Of a DNA stretch of 55,226 bases, positions 35,036 to 44,468 are shown in pieces. Below the pieces are notes generated by a model. That model was not told the origin of the DNA. It was given only the letters and a program-made list of their open reading frames with translations, and ran no database searches. The translations under genes and the position numbers were made by a program. Within the stretch, counting starts at the first letter, position 1. Each line of letters begins with the position of its first letter. This DNA comes from an uncultured Traorella sp. (GTDB lineage: Bacteria > Bacillota_I > Bacilli_A > Erysipelotrichales > Erysipelotrichaceae), in NCBI RefSeq assembly GCF_944327115.1, contig NZ_CALVGS010000039.1, positions 1 through 55,226 of the forward strand, written 5' to 3'.

Positions 35036-35641
35036 ATGAACGATTATGAATTACTTTATTATATCTATCAGAATGATGATGAGGCTTTGCAGCTGCTGAT
35101 GGAGAAATATGAGAAAACGATCTATTTTACTGTGAAAAAGACAGTTGAAAAATATGCTTATGTCTGTGAAATCAGTGATGAGCTTGATGAAATGCGTCAG
35201 CTGTCGATGCTTGAGTTTTATCATGCCATTTATCGATATTGTGATGATGGGAGATGTTCGTTTTCTGTGTTTGCACAGAAATGTATGGAAATGTGCGTCA
35301 GAAAGTATATTCGTTCACGTCGTAGTCAGGCAAATTCCAGCATGTCGAAAGCACTTCGTCTTGACAGTAAGGTCAAGGAAGAGGAGGGCATTTATTACGT
35401 CGATACTTTTCCGAATATAAATCATGAGTTTGAAGGAGATGCATTGATGAAATGGTATCATGAGAAAAATCTGCTGGCTTATCTGAGAAGTGAGTTGCGC
35501 GATGATGAATTCATGATCGTCAGGATGAAGCTGGAAGGATATAATCAGCGGGAAATCGGCCAGATCATGGCTGTTAATAATAAAAGAGTGAGCTATGTGT
35601 GTAAGAAGATGCAAAAACTTTTGTTGAGTTACATTGACTAA
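35036..35641 (+). CDS. Sigma-70 family factor, SigH-like
   Basis: A 201-residue RNA polymerase sigma factor with region 2 in the N-terminal half (DELDEMRQLSMLEFYHAIYRY) and region 4 helix-turn-helix near the end (LEGYNQREIGQIMAVNNKRV). Position between rlmB and rpmG-secE-nusG is that of sigH in Bacillus, supporting orthology, but the sequence is divergent and I withhold the symbol. yacP, which lies between rlmB and sigH in Bacillus, is missing. GGGAGGG precedes the ATG. The usual SigH roles are sporulation start and competence; none can be shown here. Confidence 0.78.
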   Translation: MNDYELLYYIYQNDDEALQLLMEKYEKTIYFTVKKTVEKYAYVCEISDELDEMRQLSMLEFYHAIYRYCDDGRCSFSVFAQKCMEMCVRKYIRSRRSQANSSMSKALRLDSKVKEEEGIYYVDTFPNINHEFEGDALMKWYHEKNLLAYLRSELRDDEFMIVRMKLEGYNQREIGQIMAVNNKRVSYVCKKMQKLLLSYID

Positions 35642-35688
35642 AAAAAAGTATTGTGATAAAGTAAATAGGCAGTTAGCGAGGTGAGGGT

Positions 35689-35838
35689 ATGCAAGAAAAA
35701 ATCATTTTGACTTGTACACAGTGTTTATCCCGTAACTATACGACTTATAAAAATAAAAATACACATACGAAGCGTATGGAACTGAAAAAATTTTGTCCGA
35801 AATGTAATTGTCATACAATTCATAGGGAAACAAAATAG
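35689..35838 (+). CDS. rpmG: 50S ribosomal protein L33
   Basis: A 49-residue basic protein with the zinc-ribbon cysteines in TCTQC and CPKC, so the zinc-dependent (C+) form. Start at ATG 35689 after GAGGTGAGG. It occupies its usual place before secE. Confidence 0.95.
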   Translation: MQEKIILTCTQCLSRNYTTYKNKNTHTKRMELKKFCPKCNCHTIHRETK

Positions 35839-35848
35839 GAGGGCACTT

Positions 35849-36025
35849 ATGAGATGGTTCAGTATAAAAGGAATTATTGAGGAAATGAAAAAGGTACACT
35901 GGCCGACTGCCGGTGAGTTAACGCGTTCTTCACTTACGGTTATTTTATTTACGGGAGCTTTTGCGGCGTTCTTTGTTTTATGTGATTTTGTTGCCGCATG
36001 GTTTTTCAGAACAATGGGAATTTAG
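35849..36025 (+). CDS. secE: Preprotein translocase subunit SecE
   Basis: A 58-residue single-membrane-segment protein. The conserved amphipathic segment EEMKKVHWPTAGEL precedes the membrane helix (about 26-52). It braces SecY in the general secretion channel. AGGAGGG precedes ATG 35849; ten bases after rpmG. Confidence 0.95.
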   Translation: MRWFSIKGIIEEMKKVHWPTAGELTRSSLTVILFTGAFAAFFVLCDFVAAWFFRTMGI

Positions 36026-36034
36026 GTGAGTACA

Positions 36035-36583
36035 ATGGCAGAAGAGAAGAAACAGTGGTATGTTGTCAATACTTACGCCGGTCATGAAAATAAGGTAAAG
36101 GAAAATCTTGAAAGGCGTATTGAAACGATGGGATTGCAGGATGCGCTATTCCAGATCGTTGTTGCGGAAGAAACTGAAATTGAATACAAGAACGGAAAAG
36201 AAGTTGAAAAGACATATAATCTTTTCCCGGGATATTTGTTTGTGGAAATGATCATGACTGATGAAGCATGGTATGTCGTGCGTAATACGCCGGGCGTTAC
36301 CGGATTTATCGGATCAAGCGGTGGCGGAGCAAAGCCTTTCCCGGTAGCGGAAGCTGAAATTGAAGCGATCCTGAGGCGTCTGGGCATCAAGGAAAAACGT
36401 GTTCAGATCGATTTTAAAGTGGGTTACCGTGTCAAGATCTTATCAGGATCATTTAATGGCAGCGAAGGAACGGTAGAATCGCTTGATGATGAAAATCAGA
36501 CGGCCAAGGTATTGCTGATCCTGTTCGGACGTGAAATTCCGACGGATATCAGTTATTCAGACTTGGAAAAGCTGGAATTTTAA
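36035..36583 (+). CDS. nusG: Transcription termination/antitermination protein NusG
   Basis: A 182-residue protein with the NGN domain (about 7-115, WYVVNTYAGHENKVKENL and FPGYLFVEM) and a C-terminal KOW domain (VKILSGSFNGSEGTV). It binds RNA polymerase and modulates pausing and termination. ATG 36035 has AGGTGAG upstream; GTG 36026 is less likely. Followed by a strong terminator. Confidence 0.96.
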   Translation: MAEEKKQWYVVNTYAGHENKVKENLERRIETMGLQDALFQIVVAEETEIEYKNGKEVEKTYNLFPGYLFVEMIMTDEAWYVVRNTPGVTGFIGSSGGGAKPFPVAEAEIEAILRRLGIKEKRVQIDFKVGYRVKILSGSFNGSEGTVESLDDENQTAKVLLILFGREIPTDISYSDLEKLEF

Positions 36584-36590
36584 GGGTTAG

Positions 36591-36630
36591 CTGTATGGAT
36601 ATGGAAGATTCATATCCATGCAGTTTTTTT
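36591..36630 (+). terminator. Terminator after nusG
   Basis: A 13-bp stem, CTGTATGGATATG with CATATCCATGCAG (one G-T), loop of seven bases, then T7. It separates the secE-nusG unit from the ribosomal protein genes. Confidence 0.88.
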
Positions 36631-36651
36631 ATATTCAGTAAAAATGGAGGT

Positions 36652-36726
36652 ATGAAATATATAAAGCGTAAGAAATGCTTACTATTTCGTATATCTTCTT
36701 GTTTTCGATATCAGATGGACGTATAA
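36652..36726 (+). CDS. Possible 24-residue small protein
   Basis: ATG with ATGGAGG upstream opens a short basic peptide (begins MKYIKRKKCLLFRISS) ending at TAA (36724-36726), which overlaps the -10 box of the next gene. Support is only the ribosome site; it may be fortuitous. Confidence 0.2.
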   Translation: MKYIKRKKCLLFRISSCFRYQMDV

Positions 36727-36727
36727 T
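36699..36727 (+). promoter_or_regulatory. Promoter of the small lipoprotein gene
   Basis: TTGTTT (36699-36704) and TATAAT (36722-36727) with 17 bases between. The gene's ATG is 28 bases downstream behind AAAGGAGAG. Confidence 0.65.
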
Positions 36728-36754
36728 GATAATATCAGTAAAGGAGAGATGTAA

Positions 36755-37195
36755 ATGAGAAAAACGGGAATGATAATGCTTACTGTTTTGATGCTTGCAG
36801 GCTGTGGCGGAAAGAGGGGGGATGTTACTGCGAGCGTGGCTGTGAATAAGCTGGGTACCTCTTTAAAAGAGGCGGTGTCAGAGTATCAGGCAGAGCAGGC
36901 TTACTTGAAGGATGCAGAGATGTATGAAGCGCTTCTCTTTGAAATTAAAAAATATGATAATGGACTCAGTGATGATGATTATGCAGGACAGGAAATATGT
37001 CTTCATGACCGTGGTCTTTATGAAAATGGTGAAGTCACTGTACAGATTTACAGCGAGCCTCATATCTATTATCCATATATCGTAGATATTACGTTGAAGG
37101 GCGAATCAGCCAAGCGTGACAGAACCTATGTTGATTTTGACAGCTATGAGGATATACAAAATCTGTTAGAAAGTTATGGTTTTGTGCGCCAATAA
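36755..37195 (+). CDS. Small lipoprotein of unknown function inserted between nusG and rplK
   Basis: A 146-residue secreted lipoprotein: Arg-Lys start, hydrophobic segment and lipobox LAGC with Cys17. The remainder is acidic and contains a region YENGEVTVQIYSEPHIYYPYIVDITLKG split across beta strands. No family recognised. It has its own promoter and is flanked by the nusG terminator and the rplK promoter, so it is an independent unit placed within a normally compact ribosomal cluster. Confidence 0.75.
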   Translation: MRKTGMIMLTVLMLAGCGGKRGDVTASVAVNKLGTSLKEAVSEYQAEQAYLKDAEMYEALLFEIKKYDNGLSDDDYAGQEICLHDRGLYENGEVTVQIYSEPHIYYPYIVDITLKGESAKRDRTYVDFDSYEDIQNLLESYGFVRQ

Positions 37196-37216
37196 TTTAA
37201 AAAGTGAAAAAAACAC

Positions 37217-37245
37217 TTGATTTAAAGGCTTTTATAGTGTAAAGT
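37217..37245 (+). promoter_or_regulatory. rplKA promoter
   Basis: TTGATT (37217-37222) and TAAAGT (37240-37245), 17 bases apart. A leader of about 85 bases follows. Confidence 0.55.
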
Positions 37246-37249
37246 AATG

Positions 37250-37310
37250 GAGCACGTATGTGCTCTTTTGTAATGCGTGGAAGAATGCGCAACCATTCGT
37301 ACCACTGCAT
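37250..37310 (+). promoter_or_regulatory. rplK leader: two hairpins, probable L1-binding autoregulatory site
   Basis: First hairpin: GAGCAC (37250-37255), GTAT, GTGCTC, then TTTTG. Second: ATGCGTGG-AA-GAATG (37273-37287) pairs with CATTC-GTA-CCAC-T-GCAT (37294-37310), giving two helices around an asymmetric internal loop. L1 represses its own operon by binding such a leader structure ahead of rplK, so this second hairpin is a good candidate. The exact L1 consensus was not checked. Confidence 0.5.
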
Positions 37311-37338
37311 AAGACAACAAATATAGGAGGTGTGTCTT

Positions 37339-37758
37339 GTGAGTAAAAAGAAAATTGTAAAAGTTGCGAAGTTGCAATTCCCAGCAGGAGGGGCTAAACC
37401 GGGACCGGCTTTAGCAAGTGCCGGAATCAATATGCCTCAGTTCTGTAGTGCATTTAATGATGCAACCAGAGATCGTGCGGGAGATATGGTGCCAGTAATC
37501 ATTACTGCGTACGAAGACAAGAGTTTTGATTTTGTGTTGAAAACAACACCAGCTGCCATCTTGATCAAGAAGGCTGCAAAGATCAGCAAAGCTGCATCAA
37601 ACCAGAAACAGACTGTGGGTACGATCACAGCTGATCAGGTAAGAGAAATTGCTGAATACAAGATGCCGGACTTGAACGCCAATTCAATCGAGGCTGCAAT
37701 GAGAATCATTGCTGGTACTGCTCGTAATATGGGTGTTAAAGTAGAAGGTATGGAATAA
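37339..37758 (+). CDS. rplK: 50S ribosomal protein L11
   Basis: A 139-residue L11 with the two usual domains, including the proline-rich hinge [19 protein letters not shown] and the RNA-binding C-terminal domain ending [12 protein letters not shown]. The start is GTG 37339 with AGGAGG at 37326-37331; no ATG fits. First gene of the rplKA pair. Confidence 0.95.
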   Translation: MSKKKIVKVAKLQFPAGGAKPGPALASAGINMPQFCSAFNDATRDRAGDMVPVIITAYEDKSFDFVLKTTPAAILIKKAAKISKAASNQKQTVGTITADQVREIAEYKMPDLNANSIEAAMRIIAGTARNMGVKVEGME

Positions 37759-37778
37759 GAAAGGCTCGGTAAAGTAAA

Positions 37779-38459
37779 ATGGCAAAAGTAGGAAAGAAAT
37801 ATTCAGAAGCTGCTAAATTAGTTGACCGCAGCAAGACTTATACGATTGAAGAAGCAGTAGCTTTGGTAAAGAAAGCAAGCTTTGAAAAATTCGATGCTTC
37901 AGTAGAAGTATCTTATAACTTAAATGTAGATCCTCGTCATGCTGATCAGCAGATCCGTGGAGCAATGGTATTGCCAAACGGAACAGGTCGTACACAGCGT
38001 GTTTGTGTTATTGCTACCGGACCACAGGAACAGGAAGCAAAGGATGCCGGAGCTGATTATGTAGGCGGTAAAGAAATGATCGAACAGATCTCTAAGGGAT
38101 GGTTCGAATTTGATGTGTTGGTAGCAATTCCATCAATGATGGGAGAGCTTGGTAAGTTAGGACGTCTTTTAGGTCCTAAAGGCTTGATGCCAAACCCTAA
38201 GACCGGAACGGTAACGATGGATGTCAAGAAAGCAGTTGAAGACATCAAAAAAGGTAAGGTAGAATATCGTGTTGACAAGGAAGGTAATATCAACCTGCTG
38301 ATCGGAAAGGTTTCTTTCGATGAAGAAAAGCTGGTTGAAAACTTCAAAGCGATCAACGATACGATCCTGCGTGCTCGCCCGGCAGCTGTAAAGGGTGCAT
38401 TTGTTAAGAACTGTACGATCTCATCAACGATGGGTCCGGGCGTTAAAGTAGGCGCTTAG
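37779..38459 (+). CDS. rplA: 50S ribosomal protein L1
   Basis: A 226-residue L1 that builds the L1 stalk and represses its own operon. Conserved pieces include [22 protein letters not shown] and the N-terminal [10 protein letters not shown]. It starts 20 bases after rplK; AAGGCTCGG is the only ribosome site, rather weak. Confidence 0.96.
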   Translation: MAKVGKKYSEAAKLVDRSKTYTIEEAVALVKKASFEKFDASVEVSYNLNVDPRHADQQIRGAMVLPNGTGRTQRVCVIATGPQEQEAKDAGADYVGGKEMIEQISKGWFEFDVLVAIPSMMGELGKLGRLLGPKGLMPNPKTGTVTMDVKKAVEDIKKGKVEYRVDKEGNINLLIGKVSFDEEKLVENFKAINDTILRARPAAVKGAFVKNCTISSTMGPGVKVGA

Positions 38460-38461
38460 TC

Positions 38462-38490
38462 TTGACAAACAGATAGAATTTGTTTAAAAT
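38462..38490 (+). promoter_or_regulatory. rplJL promoter
   Basis: TTGACA (38462-38467) and TAAAAT (38485-38490) with exactly 17 bases between, starting right after the rplA stop. Confidence 0.8.
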
Positions 38491-38499
38491 TGGATTGTT

Positions 38500-38608
38500 C
38501 TCAATATATACCAAAGACAGCAACGGCTTACGCTTAATCAGGTTGCCGAGGTAGAAAGAGTATTTTTTCGTAATCTTTCAACTCACGCTGTCAATGCGTG
38601 AGTTTTTT
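38500..38608 (+). ncRNA. Ribosomal protein L10 leader with attenuator
   Basis: The conserved L10-leader pieces are visible: ACCAAAGACAGCAACGGC (38510-38527) and GTTGCCGAGGTAGAAAG further on, which form the kink-turn structure bound by L10(L12)4. It ends in a Rho-independent terminator: ACTCACGC (38581-38588) with GCGTGAGT (38596-38603) and T5. L10 binding favours termination, so the rplJL unit is self-regulated. Confidence 0.85.
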
Positions 38609-38650
38609 ATGGATATATATTGGATCAATATAGAAACAGGAGGTGTAATT

Positions 38651-39142
38651 ATGAACCAAGCGGTCATCGAATCAAAGAAGGCTGTCGTTTCTGAAATTAC
38701 TGAAAAGCTGAAAAATTCAGAATCAACAGTAGTTGTTGAATATCGTGGATTGTCCGTGAAGGAAATCACAGATCTGCGCCGCGCTTTAAGAGAAGAAGAC
38801 GTTGAAATGAAGGTTTATAAGAATAAGCTTTCACAGCGTGCTGCTGCTGAAGCAGGTTATGAAGGATTATGTGAAAGTCTGACAGGGCCGAATGCCCTGG
38901 TATTTGGTAAGGATGCAACAGCACCGGCTCGTGTTTTAAGCAAGTTTGCGAAGGATCACGAATTCCTGGTAATGAAGGCTGGTACTGTCGAAGGAAAATT
39001 GGTTGATTTAGATACGTTGAAATCAATTTCTCAGCTTCCAAACCGCGAAGGTATGTACTCAATGCTGTTAAGTTGCCTGCAGGCACCTGTGCGTAACTTT
39101 GCTTGTGTTGTAAAAGCTGTAGCTGATGCGAAAAGTGAATAA
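38651..39142 (+). CDS. rplJ: 50S ribosomal protein L10
   Basis: A 163-residue stalk-base protein, starting at ATG 38651 (MNQAVIESKK) behind AGGAGG. The frame opens further upstream inside the L10-leader terminator and is not used. Contains VVVEYRGLSVKEITDLR and the helix for L7/L12 dimers at the end. Confidence 0.95.
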   Translation: MNQAVIESKKAVVSEITEKLKNSESTVVVEYRGLSVKEITDLRRALREEDVEMKVYKNKLSQRAAAEAGYEGLCESLTGPNALVFGKDATAPARVLSKFAKDHEFLVMKAGTVEGKLVDLDTLKSISQLPNREGMYSMLLSCLQAPVRNFACVVKAVADAKSE

Positions 39143-39164
39143 GAAAAAATAGGAGGAAAAGAAA

Positions 39165-39533
39165 ATGGCTAAGTTAACAAACGAAGAAGTAATCGCTTCT
39201 TTAAAAGAAATGACAATTTTAGAATTAAATGATTTGGTTAAAGCAATCGAAGAAGAATTTGGAGTTACTGCTGCTGCACCTGTGGCTGTTGCTGCTGTTG
39301 CTGATGCTGCTCCTGCCGGACCTAGCGAAGTAACTGTAACATTGACAGATGTTGGTGCTACTAAGGTTGCCGTTATCAAGGCTGTTCGTGAAATCACAGG
39401 TCTTGGATTGGTAGAAGCTAAGGGTCTTGTTGACAAGTGCCCAAGCGCTATCAAGGAAAACATCAAACCGGAAGAAGCTGAAGAAATCAAGAAGAAACTG
39501 GTTGATGCCGGCGCAACTGTTGAAATTAAATAG
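39165..39533 (+). CDS. rplL: 50S ribosomal protein L7/L12
   Basis: A 122-residue acidic stalk protein with the N-terminal dimer domain, the Ala-rich hinge (about 35-50) and the C-terminal factor-binding domain ([20 protein letters not shown]). AGGAGG precedes the ATG. Followed by a hairpin terminator. Confidence 0.97.
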   Translation: MAKLTNEEVIASLKEMTILELNDLVKAIEEEFGVTAAAPVAVAAVADAAPAGPSEVTVTLTDVGATKVAVIKAVREITGLGLVEAKGLVDKCPSAIKENIKPEEAEEIKKKLVDAGATVEIK

Positions 39534-39553
39534 TTTTTAAACGGAAAAAGTGA

Positions 39554-39580
39554 CATAAAAAAGGCGTAAGCCTTTTTATG
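39554..39580 (+). terminator. Terminator after rplL
   Basis: CATAAAAAAGGC, loop GTAA, GCCTTTTTATG; the T-run is part of the arm. It may be partial, allowing some read-through to the methyltransferase gene. Confidence 0.65.
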
Positions 39581-39601
39581 TCTGAAAAGGCAGGCGATAT
39601 T

Positions 39602-40198
39602 ATGAGTCATTACTTCACAGATAATCGTCAATTAGCACAAAACCGAAAGGAGATATCTTTTCGGTTTTCGTGCTTTAATTTTATGTTCATATCTGACAAT
39701 GGTGTTTTCTGTAAGGATAAAATTGATGAGGGCTCGATCATCTTATTGAAAACATTAAATAAATACTCGCTTGGAAAACGGATCTTAGATGTCGGATGCG
39801 GATATGGCGTCTTAGGTATTACCCTGAAGAAATGTTTTCCTCAAAGCAGTGTCGATATGATTGAAATTAATCCGCGGGCTATTGAATTAGCACAAATCAA
39901 TGCGAAAAAAAATGAATGTGATGTGCATATCTTTGAAAGTGATATCTATTCTAATGTGAAATGCTTTAATTATACCGATATCGTAACGAATCCGCCCATT
40001 CGTGCCGGAAAGAAAGTGATTTATAAAATTTTTGAAGAAGCTTATGATCATTTGGATAAAAATGGGGCATTATGGGTAGTGATCCGTAAAAATCATGGTG
40101 CTCTGAGTGCCTGTCGCTTTATTGAAGGTATATTCGGAAACTGCACGATTCTGAATAAAGAAAAGGGCTATTACATTTTAAAATCTGAAAAGAAATAA
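39602..40198 (+). CDS. Class I SAM methyltransferase, RsmC-like (YbxB)
   Basis: A 198-residue methyltransferase of the RsmC C-domain type, which in enteric bacteria modifies 16S rRNA G1207. SAM-binding LDVGCGYGVLG and the catalytic TNPPIRAG motif are present. Its place between rplL and rpoB is that of ybxB in Bacillus. ATG 39602 (MSHYFTDN) is favoured; an in-frame ATG at 39578 lies in the rplL terminator. Confidence 0.88.
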   Translation: MSHYFTDNRQLAQNRKEISFRFSCFNFMFISDNGVFCKDKIDEGSIILLKTLNKYSLGKRILDVGCGYGVLGITLKKCFPQSSVDMIEINPRAIELAQINAKKNECDVHIFESDIYSNVKCFNYTDIVTNPPIRAGKKVIYKIFEEAYDHLDKNGALWVVIRKNHGALSACRFIEGIFGNCTILNKEKGYYILKSEKK

Positions 40199-40310
40199 TT
40201 GACAACTTGACATAAATAAGATAATATAATAAATTGCATAATAGTATAAAAAAATATAATGGCGAAAGTGTCCTTTTTGGGCACTTGTCATGATGAAAGG
40301 ACGTGTGTGT
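40199..40310 (+). promoter_or_regulatory. rpoBC promoter region and leader hairpin
   Basis: Two overlapping TTGACA boxes (40199-40204 and 40207-40212) precede an AT-rich run. From the second, TAAATT (40230-40235) is 17 bases away, while a perfect TATAAT (40225-40230) has the wrong spacing, so the exact -10 is unsure. The leader then carries a perfect stem-loop, AAGTGTCC (40266-40273), T5, GGGCACTT (40279-40286), just before the rpoB ribosome site. Confidence 0.5.
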
Positions 40311-43300
40311 ATGGAAGAAGAAAAAAAGACTTATAAGATCGTACCTTCAGGGAAGAAAGCAGAACGTCGTAACTATTCAAAAGTAAGCGGGAGTCTGGAA
40401 CTGCCAAATCTGGTAGAAATTCAGACAGATTCTTTTGAGTGGTTCATAAAAACAGGAATCCGGGAAGTTTTTGAAGAAATTTATCCGATTTCTAACTTTG
40501 GTGGCAATATTAAACTGTATTTTAAAGACTATGAATTTGAAAAGCCTAAATATACTGCTGAAGAGTCACAATATCGTGAATGTAATTTTGCTGCGCCTTT
40601 GAAAGCGACCATGGAGCTTGAGATCGTTGACAGCAATACCGGTGAAGTGCTGACGAAGCAGGAAGAGGTGTTCCTCGGCGATTTTCCTTTGATGACAGAA
40701 ACAGGTACTTTCATCATTAACGGGGCGGAACGTGTTATCGTATCGCAGATCGTGCGTTCGCCGGGAGCTTATTTTGACAGTGGTTTTGAAGAAAAAACAG
40801 GTAAAGAAACATATAGCTGTGAGCTGATTCCTAGCCGTGGAACATGGTTGGAGTTTTTTACTGAAACGAAGAAATCCTCAAACGGAAGAGCTCTTACTGT
40901 TAGTGTTGACCGTAAACGTAAAATCATGTCGACAGTTTTATTTAAAGCCATCGGTATGGCTTTAGATATGGATCGCAGTGATGATCCGATGGACACCAAG
41001 CAGATTACGACTTTCTTAAATGCTTTGGGAAGAAATACGAATTTTGAAAAGCCTGAGATAGATGAAAGCAGAGAGTATTTAGATATTTATCTGACTTTAT
41101 ACGGTGCTTATTTTGGAAAATATGAAGATATCGAAAATACGCTGATCAATGATAAGGTAAAGACGACGCAGGAAGCATTGTTGTCGATTTATGAAAACCA
41201 GCGTCCTGATGAGAATCCGATCCTTGATGGTTCTATCAACCTGATGAATGCGAAATTCTTTGATCGCCGCCGATATGATCTGACAAAGGCCGGACGTTAT
41301 AAGCTGGAGAAAAAACTGAATGCTATCAATCGTATTGAGCATCATGTATTAGCTCATGATATCATCGGTGCAGATGGCAAAGTATTTATGAAAAAAGGTA
41401 CTCTGATCAACCGTGATGAAAGAGAGATTCTGAAACCGGAATTGAAAAAGGGTATCTATGTGAAGGCCTTCCCATTTAATCCGCTGTTTGTTCACGAAGA
41501 TATAGTAGCTGTTGAAACGAGCTGCAAGCGTGGACTTTTAGGACGTATCTTGGCGAAGGATGTAGAGTGTGCTGATGAAACCTTCTATGAGGGTGATGTC
41601 ATCACCGAACATGTTTTAAGCGTTCTTGAAAAAGAATGTGAAAAGGTAAGTATTTATGCCGGTGTCATTGCCCAGCCGGTAAAACTGACACCTGAAAATG
41701 TCAAGGCTGTCTTAAATTATGGACATCGTCTTTATGAGCTGGGCTGTATCAGTGATGAGAAGGGCAATGTTGTCCTGACAAATGAAGGCGGCAGATATAC
41801 AGAAGGATTTATGCCTCGTGTTAAGTCAAATGCCTTAAGCAGTGATCTTTATGAGGAATTGGTCAATCGGGTACATAACGATGAAAAACTTGTGGCATGG
41901 CTGGTTGGAGCTGCCGTACAGGAAGTTATGATCCTCGATTCTGACGGTCATGAAATCAAGGTAACAGGAAATGATCCGTTTGCGAATAAGCATACGATCA
42001 CCATTTCAGATATGTATGCTTTCTATGCTTATATGTTGAATGTCATGGAAGGTGTCGGTGAAACAGACGATATCGATATGTTAGGAAATCGTCGTATCCG
42101 TTCGGTTGGCGAGCTGATTCAGAATCAGTTCAGGATCGGTCTTTCAAGAATGGAAAGAGTTGTTAAGGAAAGAATGTCGATTGCTGAGATCGAATCGCTG
42201 ACACCGAAGAAGCTGACCAATATTCGTCCGCTGACAGCGGCAATTAAAGAGTTCTTCTCTTCAAGTCAGCTTTCCCAATTCATGGATCAGCAGAATCCAT
42301 TGGCTGAATTGACGAATAAGCGTCGTATTTCAGCCTTAGGTCCGGGTGGTTTGAATCGTGACCGCGCAGGCTTTGAAGTGCGTGACGTTCACTCTTCACA
42401 CTATGGAAGAATTTGTCCGATCGAAACACCGGAAGGTCCGAATATCGGTTTGATCAACTATCTGACCTCTTATGGTAAGATCAATGAATATGGCTTTATC
42501 CAGACACCTTATCGTAAGGTGCTCAAAGATGGTACGGTTCTTGAAGATGCAGTTTATCTGTCTGCCGATGAAGAACAGGATTACATTATTGCACAGGCCA
42601 ATGAGGTCATTGATAACAAGCTTGTCAATGAAAAGGTCGTTGCCAGATATCGTGGTGAAACGATCTTAGCGAATCGTGAACGCGTGGAATTGGCGGACGT
42701 TTCGCCAAAGCAGATCATTTCGATTGCTGCGGCTTGTATTCCTTTCCTTGAAAACGATGATGCTTCTCGTGCCCTGATGGGTGCGAACATGCAGCGTCAG
42801 GCAGTACCTCTGCTTCGTCCGCATGCTCCGTTTGTCGGAACAGGAATGGAATATCGTGTAGCGAAGGATTCCGGAAGCTGTGTCGTATGTAAGGAAGATG
42901 GAATCGTTGAATATGCAGATGCTTCTCGTTTGGTCGTTGCTCAGGATAATGGCGAAAAACGTGAATATCGTCTGCGTAAGTTCCAGCAGTCCAATGCCGG
43001 AACAACGATCAACCAGATTCCGATCGTCGATAAAGGCGAGCGTGTTGAAAAGGGTGATATTCTGGCCGATGGTCCATCCATGGAAAATGGTGAATTGGCA
43101 TTGGGTCAGAATGTGACGATTGCCTACATGACATGGAATGGTTATAACTATGAAGATGCGATCATCATGTCTGAAAGATTGGTACGTGATGATGTTTATA
43201 CATCGATTCATATTGAAGAATATGAAATTGATTGTCGTGAAACAAAGCTGGGTCCTGAAGAGATCACACGTGATATTCCAAATGTCGGTGAAAATGCCTG

Positions 43301-44456
43301 CCGTAATCTGGATTCACGAGGTATCATCATGGTGGGTGCCGAAGTACGCGAGGGTGATATCCTTGTTGGAAAGGTAACGCCAAAGGGACAGAGCGAGATC
43401 TCACCGGAAGAAAAGCTTTTATTGGCAATCTTCGGTGAAAAATCACGTGAAGTACGTGATAATTCATTAAAGGTACCTCATGGTGGTGCGGGTATCGTTC
43501 ATTCGGTGCGTGTATTTAAACGTAAGGATGGACATGAGCTGCCACCGGGAGTCAGTGAAACCGTAAAGGTGTACATCGTTCAGAAGCGTAAGATTTCTGA
43601 GGGTGATAAAATGGCCGGACGTCATGGAAACAAGGGTGTTATTTCTAAGATCCTGCCTGTGGAAGATATGCCGTTTATGCCGGATGGAACGCCGGTTGAT
43701 ATCATGTTGAACCCATTCGGTGTGCCAAGCCGTATGAATATCGGACAAGTGCTTGAAATTCATTTGGGTTTTGCCGCTAAGAAACTTGGCGTCAAGTTTG
43801 CGACACCAGTATTTGATGGTATCAGCAACGAAGAGCTTGAGGACATCATGAAAGAAGCTGATATGACCAAGGATGGTAAGATGGTCTTGTATGATGGACG
43901 TACAGGTGACGCTTTTGATGAACGTATTTCTGTAGGTGTCATGTATATGATCAAGCTGGCTCACATGGTTGATGATAAGTTGCATGCTCGTGCAACAGGA
44001 CCTTATTCTTTGGTAACTCAGCAGCCTTTAGGTGGTAAGGCTCAAAACGGTGGTCAGAGATTTGGTGAAATGGAAGTTTGGGCTCTTGAAGGATGGGGCG
44101 CTGCTCATACCCTTCAGGAAATCATTACGATCAAATCGGATGATATCGTGGGCCGTACCAAGACATATGAAGCCATCATCAAGGGCAAGGATATTCCTGA
44201 ACCGGGAATTCCGGAAGCATTCAGAGTTATGAAGCATGAATTGCAGGCTTTGGCCCTGGATGTGATCTTGCGTGATGATGAAGGCAATGAGATTGATTTA
44301 TCGAAGATCGATGGTGATGATTCACAGCCATCAGTAAAGCCTCAGCCACAGCCTCCTGTTGATGTGAAGGATGAGAGCGAGGAAGAGGAAGACGATCATT
44401 CAGAATCGATTGATGATCTGGAAACGCCGTTATTTACAGATGGTGATGAAGAATAA
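40311..44456 (+). CDS. rpoB: RNA polymerase beta subunit
   Basis: A 1381-residue beta subunit from ATG 40311 ([10 protein letters not shown]), chosen because AAAGGA lies upstream. The rifampicin region reads [22 protein letters not shown]; Asn669 (codon 42315-42317) replaces the His equivalent to E. coli His526. Further conserved parts include [10 protein letters not shown] and the C-terminal clamp region. It is about 190 residues longer than in Bacillus, partly from extra sequence at roughly residues 350-560 and partly from an acidic, Pro-rich tail of about 50 residues after the conserved end ([14 protein letters not shown] then Glu/Asp runs). Twelve bases before rpoC. Confidence 0.97.
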   Translation: MEEEKKTYKIVPSGKKAERRNYSKVSGSLELPNLVEIQTDSFEWFIKTGIREVFEEIYPISNFGGNIKLYFKDYEFEKPKYTAEESQYRECNFAAPLKATMELEIVDSNTGEVLTKQEEVFLGDFPLMTETGTFIINGAERVIVSQIVRSPGAYFDSGFEEKTGKETYSCELIPSRGTWLEFFTETKKSSNGRALTVSVDRKRKIMSTVLFKAIGMALDMDRSDDPMDTKQITTFLNALGRNTNFEKPEIDESREYLDIYLTLYGAYFGKYEDIENTLINDKVKTTQEALLSIYENQRPDENPILDGSINLMNAKFFDRRRYDLTKAGRYKLEKKLNAINRIEHHVLAHDIIGADGKVFMKKGTLINRDEREILKPELKKGIYVKAFPFNPLFVHEDIVAVETSCKRGLLGRILAKDVECADETFYEGDVITEHVLSVLEKECEKVSIYAGVIAQPVKLTPENVKAVLNYGHRLYELGCISDEKGNVVLTNEGGRYTEGFMPRVKSNALSSDLYEELVNRVHNDEKLVAWLVGAAVQEVMILDSDGHEIKVTGNDPFANKHTITISDMYAFYAYMLNVMEGVGETDDIDMLGNRRIRSVGELIQNQFRIGLSRMERVVKERMSIAEIESLTPKKLTNIRPLTAAIKEFFSSSQLSQFMDQQNPLAELTNKRRISALGPGGLNRDRAGFEVRDVHSSHYGRICPIETPEGPNIGLINYLTSYGKINEYGFIQTPYRKVLKDGTVLEDAVYLSADEEQDYIIAQANEVIDNKLVNEKVVARYRGETILANRERVELADVSPKQIISIAAACIPFLENDDASRALMGANMQRQAVPLLRPHAPFVGTGMEYRVAKDSGSCVVCKEDGIVEYADASRLVVAQDNGEKREYRLRKFQQSNAGTTINQIPIVDKGERVEKGDILADGPSMENGELALGQNVTIAYMTWNGYNYEDAIIMSERLVRDDVYTSIHIEEYEIDCRETKLGPEEITRDIPNVGENACRNLDSRGIIMVGAEVREGDILVGKVTPKGQSEISPEEKLLLAIFGEKSREVRDNSLKVPHGGAGIVHSVRVFKRKDGHELPPGVSETVKVYIVQKRKISEGDKMAGRHGNKGVISKILPVEDMPFMPDGTPVDIMLNPFGVPSRMNIGQVLEIHLGFAAKKLGVKFATPVFDGISNEELEDIMKEADMTKDGKMVLYDGRTGDAFDERISVGVMYMIKLAHMVDDKLHARATGPYSLVTQQPLGGKAQNGGQRFGEMEVWALEGWGAAHTLQEIITIKSDDIVGRTKTYEAIIKGKDIPEPGIPEAFRVMKHELQALALDVILRDDEGNEIDLSKIDGDDSQPSVKPQPQPPVDVKDESEEEEDDHSESIDDLETPLFTDGDEE

Positions 44457-44468
44457 GGAGGAAGAAAG

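Noticed and set aside
42666-43211. Long minus-strand frame inside rpoB
   Set aside because: Antisense shadow of rpoB codon structure, with no ribosome site or recognisable domain. The same holds for the other antisense frames within rpoBC, uvrA and cysS.
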